From contig OY992536.1 of the NCBI GenBank assembly GCA_963921195.1, positions 232,226,023 through 232,290,022 of the forward strand: a DNA stretch of 64,000 bases, given 5' to 3'. The position numbers and the translations under genes were made by a program. Origin of the DNA: Pegoplata infirma. Lineage: Eukaryota; Arthropoda; Insecta; Diptera; Anthomyiidae. Positions within the stretch are counted from its first letter, which is position 1; each line of letters begins with the position of its first letter. This document shows, piece by piece, positions 12,152 to 21,853 of this stretch. A model generated the notes under the pieces. It ran no database searches. It saw nothing but the letters and a program-made list of their open reading frames with translations, and was not told where the DNA came from.

Positions 12152-12852
12152 TTTATACCCTCCAACCACAGTATGGGGGTATACTCACTTTGTCATTCCG
12201 TGTGTAACACATCGAAATATCGGTCGGGGACCCCACAAAGTATATATTATATTGATCCATGATAGAATCTAAGACATTCTAGCGATGTCCGTCCGTCCGT
12301 CCGTCCGTCCGTCCGTCCGTCTGTAGAAATAACGATGCAGTCCAATCCAAAAGAGCTAGACCCCTGAAATTGGGCAATAATATCTCTTATTTTACTGGTA
12401 AGGTTAAGTTCGAAGATGGGCAATATCGGACCAGGGGGGAAAAAGTTCCCCCTTGAAGAACTAAAACGACCCCTAAAAAATACGATATTTTTACGAGTTT
12501 TTCTTAATTTTTGCTCAACAAATGTAACATTTGTATGCCATATTATGTTCATAGACCTGCGCTTGGACCAAGGGGGTTAGGAAATTCGATTTTTTCAGGC
12601 CGCCCCCTTTAGGGGCGTGGTTATAGAAATTAATTAAAAATAACGATAAAAATGTATTATTTAAGCGTCAATATCATAAACAAATAATTTGTAAACATAT
12701 ATAGCGGGGGCACAGGTGTCCCCCACCAACTTCGCCGACCCCCTCATCCGCCCCCACCAAAAAACAGACGCCCCCGTAATTTTTTTTTAATTTTAAACGT
12801 GTTGGAGGGTATAAAAGATTCGGCACAGCCGAATTTAACACTCTTACTTGTT
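12152..12852 (+). mobile_element. mini-me / DINE-1-like Helitron-type element
   Basis: It starts TTATACCCTCCAACCAC, contains a (GTCC)n run at about 12284-12323, and ends with AGATTCGGCACAGCCGAAT then TTAACACTCTTACTTGTTTT. The terminal GATTCGGC/GCCGAATT hairpin close to the 3' end and the (GTCY)n tract match published mini-me/DINE-1 elements of flies. Copy A at about 7698-7730 is the empty site. Comparing the two gives an insertion into T/A-rich DNA without an obvious target duplication, as expected for Helitron-type elements. Confidence 0.8.
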
Positions 12853-13480
12853 TTTAATCATTTATTTTTTTTGCATTAAACTTTTTTTTTCATAAATTTT
12901 TTTTTTCATCAGAATTTTTTTCCTAAAATTTTTTTTCATCAATTTTTTTGTTTTTCCATCATTTTTTTTCATAAATTTTTTTTTTCATCAAATGTTTCTT
13001 TTTTTCATAAATTTGTTTTTTCATCAAAATTTTTTTTATTCATAAATTTTTTTGTTTTTTCATCAAATTTTTTTTTCACCATTTTTTTTTTCATAAATTT
13101 TTTATTTATTCATTTTTGATTTCAGCATTTTTTTCATCAATTTTTTTCATGAAAGTTTTTTACATAATTTTTTTTTCATGATTTTTTTTATAAAATTCTT
13201 TATTACACCAAATTTTTTATTACATTAAATTTTTTTTTTTATCAATTTTTTTCTCATAAAATTTTAATTGTTTTCCAAATTTTTTTTTTCATAATTTTTT
13301 TTTACATCAAAAAATTTTTATTTTCATCAAAGTTTAAGCTTTTCATATAAAAATGTTCCACTTGTTTATTAAATGTACATAAAATAGGTGAGAGTGTTAA
13401 ATTTTTCGGTGCTGAATCTTTTATATTCTCCAAAATGTAAAAACACCTTTTTACACATATTTTTGCACTCATTTAACATA

Positions 13481-15384
13481 TGGGGCATTCCATGTGAAAT
13501 CGGACACCTTGAAAAACTTTTTTTTTAGATTTTCCCAATTTCTTTACAGTTTTTAGTACCCTTCGAAAACTCCTTCGTGGTAAATTTTCAGACTTTTTTG
13601 ATGACCCGTTCAAAAGACATCGAATTTTTAAAAATTGGTAGTTTGTTTCTTTTCTCAAACTTCTTTTAATCATAACTTCTTCAATAATGGTCCAAATTTC
13701 AAATTTTTTTTTCAAAATTTTTTCTTAAAAGCTCTCTAGTATGCGATTTTTAAGTTTTAAAATTTAAATCTCATTTTTGAAAATGTGTGTACTCTTCGAT
13801 TTTTTTGAAATTTTTTTGTGTAAAACTTCTATCAATTCTAAAAATTTTTTGCCCAGGAAGATTGTGGGATAACGATTATTACTATTTTTTAAAATTTGTT
13901 GAAAAAATTTTATTGTAATTTTCCAATCTTAAAATCATTTCTACTGCTCCAAAGGTGCGTCATAGAGGGGTCCTTTACAAGACCGACCCCCAATAATTTT
14001 TACGTCTTAACATTTCTGTGAAACAAACTAATACCCTATCCCCAATTTCTAAGGGGGCTCCCACACAAAACAACATTTTTTAAAATTTGTTCCAACCGCT
14101 CTAACTGCCCTAATAGTGCCCCTAGGGCAACAAAATGTACGACCCACAATATTTTTTTAGTCCAAACATTTTCTCTGAATACACCTACCCTCTATCTTTA
14201 ACTGTTAAGGCGGTCCCCATACAATTTTTTTTATTTTTTGTAAATTTGTTTTATTTAATCAGCTTCTACCAGTCCAATGGTGCGTCCGAGAGGGGTCATT
14301 AATGAGACCGACCCCTATTTATTTTTACCCAACAACATTTTTTCAAAACATACCTACACCCTAACTCCACTCCCTAAAATCCCAAGAATTTTTTGGGATT
14401 TTTTTTTAGAAAAAAACAAAAATTTTGAAAAAAAACAAGTGAGAGTGTTAAATTCGGCCGTGCCGAATCTGTTATACCCTCCAACATGCAAATAAATAAA
14501 AAAAAAAAAATTGCAGGGGCGTTTTATTTTTTGTTTTGGGGGGGGGGGGGTCGGTAGTGGTAATTGGGGGAGGCATTTCTTCTCGAATATGTGTTTAAGA
14601 ATTCATTCTTATAGTTTTTGCTCTAAAGAAATACAAGTTTATCATTATTTAAAAAAAAAAATTATTCCACGCCCATAAAAGGGGGGTGGACCGAAAAAAC
14701 GCCATTTTCTAATTCTGTGGGTCCAAATGCAGGACTTTGAACTTCTTGTAGCATAAAAATGTTGTATTTGTTAAACAAAAACAAAGAAAATCATGTAAAA
14801 ATATGGTATTTTTCAGAGGTTGGTTTAGTTCTTCAAGGGGGAACTTTTTTCCCCCTGGTCCGATTTTGCTCCTTTACGAACTTAACCTGCCTAGGAACAT
14901 AAGACATATTCGTGCCAAATGTCGGGAGTCTAGCTCTTTTATTTTGGACTGCATCGTGTTAACTACAGACGGACAGACGGACAGACGGACAGACGGACGG
15001 ACAGACGGACGGACGGACGGACGGACATCGCTAGAATGTCTTAGAATCGATCACTGATCATAAATATATATACTTTATGGGGTCCTAGACCGATATTTTG
15101 ATGCGTTACACACGGAATGACAAAGTGAGTATACCCTCATACTGTAGTTGGAGGGTATAAAAATTGAAATTTGGACCATTATTGAAGAAGTTATGATTAA
15201 AAGAAGTTTGAGAAAAGGAACAAACTACCAATTTTTAAAAATTCGATATCTTTTGAACGGGTCATCAAAAAAATCTGAAAATTTACCACGAAGGAGTTTT
15301 CGAAGGGTACAAAAAAATGTAAACAAATTGGGAAAATCTAAAAAAAAGTTTTTCAAGGTGTCCGATTTCACATTGAATGCCCCA
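13481..15384. mobile_element. GGGGCATTCC fold-back, internally deleted and disrupted copy
   Basis: The left arm (13481-14380) matches 8331-9280. It is joined at CTAAAATCCCAAGAATTTTT directly to the distal right arm, so most of the inner right arm is deleted. A mini-me element interrupts the remnant at 14435-15161. The terminus at 15384 ends in TTGAATGCCCCA. Confidence 0.75.
14435..15161 (-). mobile_element. mini-me / DINE-1-like element
   Basis: On the minus strand this is a full mini-me. TATACCCTCCAACTACAGT is at the 15150 end, a long (GTCY)n tract lies at about 14962-15026, and the terminal hairpin ATTCGGCCGTGCCGAAT lies at about 14450-14466, followed by AACACTCTCACTTGT. It is inserted in the fold-back's AAAATTTTGAAAAAA stretch. 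The flanking GGACCATTATTGAAG continues right after it, as in 10066-10085. Confidence 0.8.
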
Positions 15385-15444
15385 TATGTACTGCTCTTTT
15401 TGTTTGGACTGCATCTTGCTTTCCACAGACAGATGGACGGATGT

Positions 15445-15541
15445 AACTTTGCTTTGGCAAGTACACCCAAATCTTCCGCAAAACATTATCATGATTTAAT
15501 GTTTTGGGCATGAGTAAAAAATTCGCAGGCATTTTTAAAGT
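15445..15541 (+). repeat. Right outer inverted segment of the 12.4-kb composite block
   Basis: This is the reverse-complement partner of 3167-3276. The stretch just inside it (15389-15435, GCTCTTTTTGTTTGGACTGC) resembles a mini-me fragment, so the border has been reworked. Confidence 0.6.
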
Positions 15542-15635
15542 AATATTTGCTATTGTTTAATAAAATTTATAAAATAATTTTGGAAAATTTAATAAGTATA
15601 CAATGTATTTATATTTGTTTAAAATTTAAACTTAC

Positions 15636-15771
15636 CATCATCACGATTTATATCATAAACACGTTTTACACCACCACTAAATATGGTACCTTTAATAATA
15701 ATGGCTACGGAAACTATAACAACCGTTACAGTTTGTATAACATCGGCATTAATTGCTGCTTTAAGACCACC
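15636..15771 (-). CDS. SLC5-family sodium/solute symporter, internal exon (downstream of the 16300-16474 exon)
   Basis: This is an internal exon of 136 bases. The acceptor is TTATTTTAG just right of 15771 and the donor is GTAAGT just left of 15636. It encodes about 45 residues opening with GGLKAAINADVIQ. This matches the conserved GG-L/M-KA-x-x-x-TD-x-x-Q segment of SLC5 transporters (sodium-coupled multivitamin or monocarboxylate type). A hydrophobic helix VTVVIVSVAIIIKG follows, then a polar loop. Two usually conserved residues (W and T before D) are replaced by N and A. Phase 0 at its start joins cleanly to the neighbouring exon. There is no internal stop. Family membership is firm; substrate is unknown. 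The next exon downstream was not found in the window. Confidence 0.8.
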
Positions 15772-16299
15772 CTAAAATAAAAAAAAAAGGAAAACAAAAG
15801 TTATATTTAACACAATGAATAACAAACATTTGCTCTGTAGAGTACTGCATTTTTGTGCAACACTTTTGACTGCCTGATTCCAAATCTGCTCACACAGAAA
15901 AACAAATTTCCAACTGAAATTTTAAGTTGTATCAGCTTTAAATTCCGTTGTTGCTACTATATTCGACTGTTACAACCAAATTTTGGGGCCTATTATATCA
16001 ACCGAATTCATTTGTGACCACCAACATTTAATTGTTATGATATTTGTTGCATCAATTGAATTTCAGTTGGGAATTAGAATTAAAATTCCCGAAATCTAAA
16101 AATATGGTGTTGATAGATTTTGAATTCATGCTTCCAAATCTTCCGAATATTTCGGAATCGGAATGCAAAATCTAGCAAACGCAAATATTTGACTTTGTCA
16201 AGCTGGATTTGGAATTAGGTCTGAATTTAATGTTTTACAGGAGGATTTTTGTGTTGATTAGTGTTAGTAAAAATATATTTTATATTTTAAATATGTTAC
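15772..16299 (-). other. Symporter intron with a MITE
   Basis: The 528-base intron has GTAACA at its donor and TAG at its acceptor. A small element at about 15893-16085 fills part of it. The remainder is AT-rich. Confidence 0.7.
15893..16085. mobile_element. MITE with CACACAGAAAA / CCAACTGAAATT ends
   Basis: The left end ACAAATTTCCAACTGAAATT is mirrored at the right by AATTTCAGTTGGGAATTAG. A related copy lies just outside the next exon at about 16510-16670 (ending AGTTGGAAATT...TTTTCTGTGTGTG). A fragment is at 47268-47330. It is non-coding. Confidence 0.55.
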
Positions 16300-16474
16300 C
16301 TTGATTGAAAAAAATATGCAAATTGTAGACATACAACAAATAGATGCCCAATATGGTATACCAATTACAGTCGAGAGCGCTACACTCGGTGTATAAACGG
16401 TGACACCTAGAGAACATATTTGTCGAACAATATAGGTGGCCGAAGCTAAACAGCGAACCAAGCGGGATTTGAAT
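16300..16474 (-). CDS. SLC5-family sodium/solute symporter, internal exon (upstream of the 15636-15771 exon)
   Basis: This is an internal exon of 175 bases with acceptor TTTATTTCAG right of 16474 and donor GTAACA left of 16300. After one phase base it encodes 58 residues starting FKSRLVRCLAS. Two hydrophobic segments follow: one around ATYIVRQICSLGVTVYTPSV, a typical SLC5 helix with the conserved Y-x-P-x-x-A motif, and one ending in TICIFFSIK. The reading frame runs straight into GGLKAA of the next exon, reproducing the family's GGLKA junction. The upstream exon (expected to carry the EYL-x-x-RF motif) was not located to the right. The gene is therefore either spread over very large TE-filled introns or a remnant. 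Nothing in these exons signals decay. Confidence 0.8.
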
Positions 16475-16509
16475 CTGAAATAAAAGTTAAAAAGAAGAGG
16501 ATTTTGAAA

Positions 16510-16670
16510 AAATAATTTGTTTCAATTTGGTTGTTTCAAAAAAAATTCTGTTGTGACTACCGATAGTTAATTGTGCCGACTTATATGAAAATTAAATGTT
16601 TCAACTGATTTTTTGTTGCAATAACTGCTTTTTAGTTGGAAATTAGCAAATATGTTTTCTGTGTGTGATG
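16510..16670. mobile_element. MITE related to the intronic copy at 15893
   Basis: It contains TTCAACTGATTTTTTGTTGC and ends AGTTGGAAATTAGCAAATAT followed by TTTTCTGTGTGTG. It lies directly upstream (minus-strand sense) of the symporter exon. Confidence 0.45.
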
Positions 16671-16827
16671 TTAGAAAAAATTTGTTATTTATATCAGCAG
16701 ATATTTTTTTAGGCGCTTAATAAAGCCCTCCGTTGAAAAATAACGTAGCTTTGGACCAAAAGATTATTATTTATTTTAAAATTTAAAAATTTTTCGGATT
16801 TTTTTTAAATTTTCAATAATTTTTTTT

Positions 16828-17302
16828 ATACCCTCCCCTCTAGTGATAGAGGGTATATATAAGTTTGTTATTCCGTTTGTAACACCTCGAAATATTGGTC
16901 TAGGACCCCCTAAAGTGTATATATTCATGATCCTCGATCGATTTTAAGACGATCTAGCGATGTCCGTCAGATTAGTTTCACGTTAAATTCACGTGTTGAA
17001 ACCCCGTTAAACATGTTTTAAAAACATTGGTAAGTCACAAAAATATTTTAAAAAGTATTTTTGTAACTCAAAAATATTTTTACACTTAAAAACAAAAAAA
17101 AAAATACACTCAAAAAAAAATTTTACACTCAAAAAAAAATTTAGTAAATTTGTTTTTTTTTCAAAAACTACTTAAAAAAAGTTTTTTTTTACAAAATAAA
17201 ATATTTTTAATCAAAAATGTAATTTTTTCACGTTAGAAAATTTACTATCACCTAAAAAGGGCATTCGACCAAGTCAAATTAAACTTTTCTACTTGTTAAA
17301 TT
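16828..17302 (+). mobile_element. mini-me-like element, subtype 2, internally deleted
   Basis: The start TTATACCCTCCCCTCTAGTG and the CACCTCGAAATATTGGTCTAGG block match the fuller copy at 50863-52148. The (GTCC)n tract and about 345 following bases are missing: GATGTCCGTC runs straight into AGATTAGTTTCACG. The end is GACCAAGTCAAATT then AACTTTTCTACTTGTT. Confidence 0.7.
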
Positions 17303-17766
17303 TTAAAATAATTTTCTGTGAATTATTTTAATCTTTTTCAAAATTTTTCAACTTTTAAAATTTTTCTGAGAATTTGCAAAGCTTTTCTGAATATTCCAGA
17401 ATATTTATTCAGATTTTTTCTAATTTCCTGAATGTTGCTAGTTTTTTTTTAATTTTTTAAATATTTTCCTAATTAAAATTAATTTTTCTAAATTAAAAAT
17501 TTTCTGATTTCTTGTTTGCTCGATCCACTTTAAAAAATTTTATTTTTTGCTTACTAGTAATCTTACGGTATTACATTTATGAATTTTATATTTAATCCTT
17601 GTGTATGTATATTAAATAATAATGTTTAACTGTCAACACTTACAAACTTTTCATTTACCACCAAATAAAATATATACATTTTCAATACAAATGTATTTAC
17701 AACATTAATGACATTAAAGTAAAATAAAAATTGTATATTTTTCTGAAGTATGAATACATATTGTGA
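17303..17766. other. AT-rich DNA, nothing recognised
   Basis: I found no gene or repeat in this stretch. Confidence 0.5.
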
Positions 17767-18071
17767 ACCTTTAAGGCGTAATTACTTGAGCGATTACGGT
17801 TCGGAGACGTGTCAGCTGATACGTTAGCTTGTATTAAAATAAATAGAAATAGGTACTTAAACGAATACGTGACGGTGCTGTAGCGGCCGAACCTAAAAAA
17901 TTTTGATTTTCCGTACGTTTTACGTGTCAGCTGATTTTATTTTTTATTTTGTGTTGAAATTTTTTTATTTGTGTGGCAGAATTGAATAATAAATATAAAT
18001 AAACGAAAAAAAAATGTTTTTCTGTAAATATAAATTAAAAAAAATCACAAATAACCACTTTTTAAAATAAA

Positions 18072-19044
18072 CCCAACAAACATTTACCTTTGAAATACAT
18101 TGAATATTATATTGATAGCAAGTTTAAAATTTAAACCTTAGCCTTGAAAACCAGTTGAAAATAACATAGTTCTCAACGTGAAAACAATAGCATTCTCAAA
18201 GAAAACGGCATGTTAGTTCTCAAGTAAAATTTTCAAGTTTATTTAGATTTGATATATAGTTTGAGATTTTTTGAATGTATAATGTTTCTCCAATGTACAC
18301 AAATATTTTTAGCTTGAAAATATGCTTACTATCTAATTGAATTTTAGTGTAGTTTTCAAAGAATTCTCAGCCATATTTATAATGTTAATTTAACATTATT
18401 TTTCAAATGAACCTCAATACTATTTTTTATTAAAAAAACTGTAAATACGAATTTTAATAATATTTGCTATTTATTTGCACTAAAAATTGTTAATAAAAAA
18501 ATTACATCGAATGCCATTTTTGAGGTCATCTCCTTCCAGGTCTTCTTCTTCAGCCGTCTGCTCTTTAAAATTCGAAATCTTTAAAGAAAAGACGTTATTA
18601 AATGTATAACTTTTTTTTCATAAACTCATGTGTACTTACTTTTTAAACGTTTATGCAAGTTTTTATACTTATATGTAGCATTCAATTAATTGGCACAAAT
18701 CCATAAAAATACATAAAATTTCTAGATTTTTCTTCTTAATTTTTAAAACAAAATTTTAAGTTTTCTGACAATTTGAAATTCGGAATTGAACAACATTTGA
18801 AAACAAAATTATTTCCACCCATAATCAATGTTCGATATTAGGTTTGAGAAACATGGCAAATCAATTTGATGTTTATATTTTTTTGAAAAGAATTAATAGT
18901 ATAGGAAAAAACAAATATTTCCAACATGTTTCAAATTTAGTTTAAATGTTTAAATTTTTGTCACTGAAAACAATTTGAAAAACACCCTTGATATTTAGTG
19001 CCAGTTTGATTTTTTTTCAAAGGCTGGAATTGATGTTTGTTGGG
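18072..19044. mobile_element. TIR element with CCCAACAAACAT ends
   Basis: The left end CCCAACAAACATTTACCTTT is mirrored by GATGTTTGTTGGG at 19044, with GGCTGGAATT/CCTTTGAAAT subterminal similarity. It contains a small GC-richer, coding-like island at about 18505-18590. It is non-autonomous as far as can be seen. Confidence 0.6.
18505..18590 (-). other. Coding-like island inside a TIR element
   Basis: On the minus strand one frame reads KEQTAEEEDLEGDDLKNG without stops, an acidic composition unlike its AT-rich setting. It is too short to identify. It could be a captured exon fragment or chance. Confidence 0.3.
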
Positions 19045-19402
19045 AAATTTGTAAATTAATATGACACGTTGAAACGGAATCAGTAATTGCTAAAACGATA
19101 CAACAGCCCGTCACACTACAGCACCGCTACAGTAGCGCTCAAGTGCCTAGGCCTTTATAAAAAAAATAATGTCCTTAACAACACGAGAAATTTATAAAAA
19201 GGGCAGAGATTTTCATTTAATAAAATAACGAAATATGTGCTTAAATTAATGCACTTTCATCAAAATATGCAAAAGAATACATTTTCATTAAAATATGCAA
19301 GAAAATGCATTTGAGTCAAAATATGCAAACATAAATCAATGAAATTTTAACGCAAATTTCTTAATTAGAAAAGATATTTTGTCCTTATAATTTTTGGATT
19401 AT

Positions 19403-19635
19403 AAGTCACTCATATAACAAATCCGGTTGTCACAACCGTAAGTATTCCAAGCTCATTTTTGAGGTTGTCGTAACCGGTCATACGGTTGTCACAACCTCAA
19501 TAAGTTAATGGCAACCGTAATACGGTTGTGACAACCGAAATGTAGTTGTAACAACCGAATACCAGTTGGAACAACCTCAAAAATTAGGTCGGAATATTTA
19601 CGGCTGTGGCAACTTTATTTGTTATATAAGTGTAG
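19403..19635. mobile_element. CACAACCG-family MITE with both ends
   Basis: The left end CACTCATATAACAAATCCGG and the right end (ATTTGTTATATAAGTG) form terminal inverted repeats. The body is a series of GGTTGTCACAACCG-type inverted words. The copy at 1976-2215 is in the opposite orientation. Confidence 0.65.
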
Positions 19636-19848
19636 ACAAAAAAGAATGTATTCTCATTAGAGTGGCATTTTTTCTTTAAATTTTTATTTTTCCAATTGTC
19701 CGGCCAATTTTTATTCTACTAGACCTTAAAATTATGTGGTACACATTCGAGGCAAACACGATCATTTAAAACTTTAAGCTTTGATCAAAGGGTGCCATGA
19801 AAGTTTGTCTCAATCTCTATGAAATAGTAAATAACATTTAAAAAAAAA

Positions 19849-20030
19849 AACAAGTGAGAGTGTTACATTCGGCTGTGCCGAATCTTTTTTTATGCCCTCC
19901 AAAATGTAAAAAAAACAATATAAAAAATCCAGGGGCGTCTTTTTTGGGGAGGGGGGTTGGTAGGAGACGTTAGGGAGCACCTTCACCTTGCGATTTGGAA
20001 CTTCTTCTGAGATAAGAATAAAATTTTTGG
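19849..20030 (-). mobile_element. mini-me terminal fragment
   Basis: It shows the terminal hairpin ATTCGGCTGTGCCGAAT, then ATGCCCTCCAAAATG, a GGGGCGTCTTTTTTGGGG block and CTTGCGATTTGGAACTTCTT. This is the same order, inverted, as 22650-22770. The element is cut off where the TA-flanked element begins. Confidence 0.7.
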
Positions 20031-20390
20031 TACACTCAAAAAAAAAATATTGTAAAACTAGCAAAAAAAATGGTTAAAATTAGCAAAAAGAACTGTAGTT
20101 TTGGACGTTGCAAAAATTTTGGTAATATTAGCAAAACCATTTTGCTAATCAAAAAATTAGGAAAAAAAATGGTAAAATTACAAGAATACCATTTTATTTT
20201 TGTAAAAAATCAACCTTGTAAAATTATCAAAAAATATGGTAAAATTACCAAAAAAAAAAATGGTAAAATTGAAATAGATAAAAAAATTTGTAATTTGGTA
20301 AAAAATACTGCTTTATTTAGTAATTTTTTTTCTCTGATTAGTAGTTGATTTAAAATTTGGTGAATATACTAAAAATTTTTTGCCTGTTTT

Positions 20391-20548
20391 GAGCACCACG
20401 TTCTTTAAATGTAGTAATAGCAGCATCAACTATTACTTCAGTTGTTGGATGGTTTCTTCGGCTTGATGGTGGCAGCATCTTCTTTTGCCTTCTTCTCAGC
20501 AGCTGTAGTTACAGTAACTGGACTTCCAACAACATCAAAATCCAAAAT
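20391..20548 (-). pseudogene. Captured histone H1 N-terminal fragment
   Basis: On the minus strand, a GC-richer block first encodes DVVGSPVTVTTAAEKKAK, followed by a Lys/Pro-rich piece ending KPKKPS. After a break of frame it continues TTEVIVDAAITTFKERG. This has the layout of insect linker histone H1: an Ala/Lys-rich tail, then the start of the globular domain (PP-T-x-x-x-V-x-x-A-I-x-x-L-KERGGSS). A small deletion around the expected HPP motif explains the frame change. The similarity stops abruptly at GGTGCTC. It lies wholly inside a TIR element, so I read it as gene-fragment capture. The identification is from family knowledge and was not searched. Confidence 0.6.
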
Positions 20549-20967
20549 GATTTCACTTAAACACTTTAAACAAAAAACTTAAAGAACAACACTTCACTTT
20601 TTTTATTTTTTTGCGTCATTTTCTTAGCTTAAGTAGAACAAATGAGAATTGCGTAGTAGTCTACACAAGAAATTTCTTACATTTTCAGGTAAAATTTGTA
20701 AAAAATTAACAATTTTTTTTCGAATTTTTAATTTTTTTCACATGTATTTAAAAAAAAAATAAAAAAAAAAAACTTTTGGATATTAAAGATAAGATATCTA
20801 ACTATGTGTTAACATTTTAAAAAAATAATTTTTCAAAATTATTAACTTTTTATTAACAATTAAGGTGGCAGATTTTAAAAAATTTTCATATAAAATTAGC
20901 AAAAAATATGGTAAAATTAGCAAAAAAATATGGTAAAAAATACTAAAAATTGTGTAGCCTATTTTTG

Positions 20968-21055
20968 AGCGCACATTATGTTGATGGATGGCTACTTTGC
21001 TATGGTGTTGGCAGCATCATCAATCTGCAATGAGTTTTTTTTTCACACTAGAAGT
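20968..21055 (-). pseudogene. Second, more diverged copy of the H1-like fragment
   Basis: The words GATGGATGGCTACTTTG and GTGTTGGCAGCATCATCA parallel GTTGGATGGTTTCTTCG and GATGGTGGCAGCATCTTC of the first fragment. The same TTTTGAGC junction lies on the left and AACACTTTAAACA on the right. It looks like the duplicated partner within the element, with about 45 bases lost. Confidence 0.45.
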
Positions 21056-21853
21056 GCTAGTGTGAAAAAAAACTCTAGTCTAGAACACTTTAAACAATTT
21101 TTTTTTTCTTAAAACTAAGAAAAAATAAATAAAAAGTATTACCATTTATTTAAGGAAAATACTAATATTTTTGCTAAAATTATAGTAAAATAAAAAAAAA
21201 AAAAAATAGCAAGAAAATATAGTAAAAGTACCACAAAATTTTTGTATTTTACCAATAGTAAATTCCCAAAAAAACTGTAAAAGTTAAATTTTTACAATTT
21301 TTTTTGCTAAAGTTTGGTTGAAGTAAATTACAACACCTTTTACTAATATTTTGACTAAGTTATTTTTTTGAGTGTAGAAAATTTTGATCGAATGGTTAAA
21401 ATCATCGGATTTGCACAAATTAAATTTGTATGAAAGGCTGTCTTAATAGCGATCTCGAAAACCGTTTGACCGATTTAAAACTTTTTCTCGATATTTGTGT
21501 TCAAAGCATCTTTTAAAAATTTTTAAAAATACAAAACTTTGATTGCCGGACGCAACGGGTCAATTTAATTTGATTTTCTTCAAATTTGTGCCACACAAGT
21601 TTTAGGCCTAGTAGAATATAAATTCGGACAGTCAAAATCGAAAGAAAAAATTTTCGCCGTACAAAAAATGTCCTCTAATTTGCATGGCAATCGCAGCCCT
21701 AGCAATGAATTTATGGAAATGTCCTGAAACCTTTCAGGATGTCCAGCATGAACATAAAAGTGAAGAGACAACTACGCTGTAGCTGTAAAACAAATATTCC
21801 TCAAATTGTTTGTACACTCAAAAAATAAGTGCTAGCTAAAACCAATAAATAAG

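Larger units (their letters stand above)
10319..15384 (+). repeat. Tandem duplication unit, copy B (5.1 kb, with insertions)
   Basis: This is the second copy of the 5841-10281 unit in the same orientation. It is longer because it contains mini-me insertions at about 12152-12852 and 14435-15161. Its terminal fold-back lacks much of the right arm. Copy A preserves the uninterrupted state for both insertion sites. Confidence 0.85.
17767..19160. mobile_element. TIR element with ACTTGAGCG ends, carrying a nested element
   Basis: The left end AAGGCGTAATTACTTGAGCG is mirrored on the right by CGCTCAAGTGCCTAGGCCTT. Subterminal parts also correspond (GGTGCTGTAG at left, CTACAGCACC at right). The middle is occupied by the element at 18072-19044. 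Borders are approximate and no transposase was seen. Confidence 0.5.
20033..21374. mobile_element. TA-flanked CACTCAAAAAA TIR element (Tc1/mariner-like, non-autonomous)
   Basis: CACTCAAAAAAAAA at the left is mirrored by TTTTTTTGAGTG at 21374, with TA on both sides (20031-20032 and 21375-21376). The body is rich in GGTAAAATTAGCAAAAA words. It contains an internal tandem duplication: TACTAAAAATT...GCCT...TTTTGAGC occurs near 20368-20394 and again near 20940-20980. Each copy carries a GC-richer segment resembling histone H1. No transposase is present. Confidence 0.75.
19658..21677. mobile_element. hAT-like fold-back element hosting two nested elements
   Basis: The terminus TAGAGTGGCATTTTTTCTTT is mirrored by the right terminus, whose complement begins TAGAGGACATTTTTTG. 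Both fit the hAT TIR pattern YARNG. The flanks ATTCTCAT (19650-19657) and ATTTGCAT (21678-21685) look like a decayed 8-base target duplication (6 of 8 identical). Matching arm words include ATTCTACTAGACC and its counterpart GGCCTAGTAGAAT. A mini-me fragment and the TA-flanked element at 20033-21374 sit inside. Confidence 0.65.

Noticed and set aside
12247..12552. Frame with (TDGR)n repeats
   Set aside because: This is just translation of the (GTCC)n tract of mini-me.
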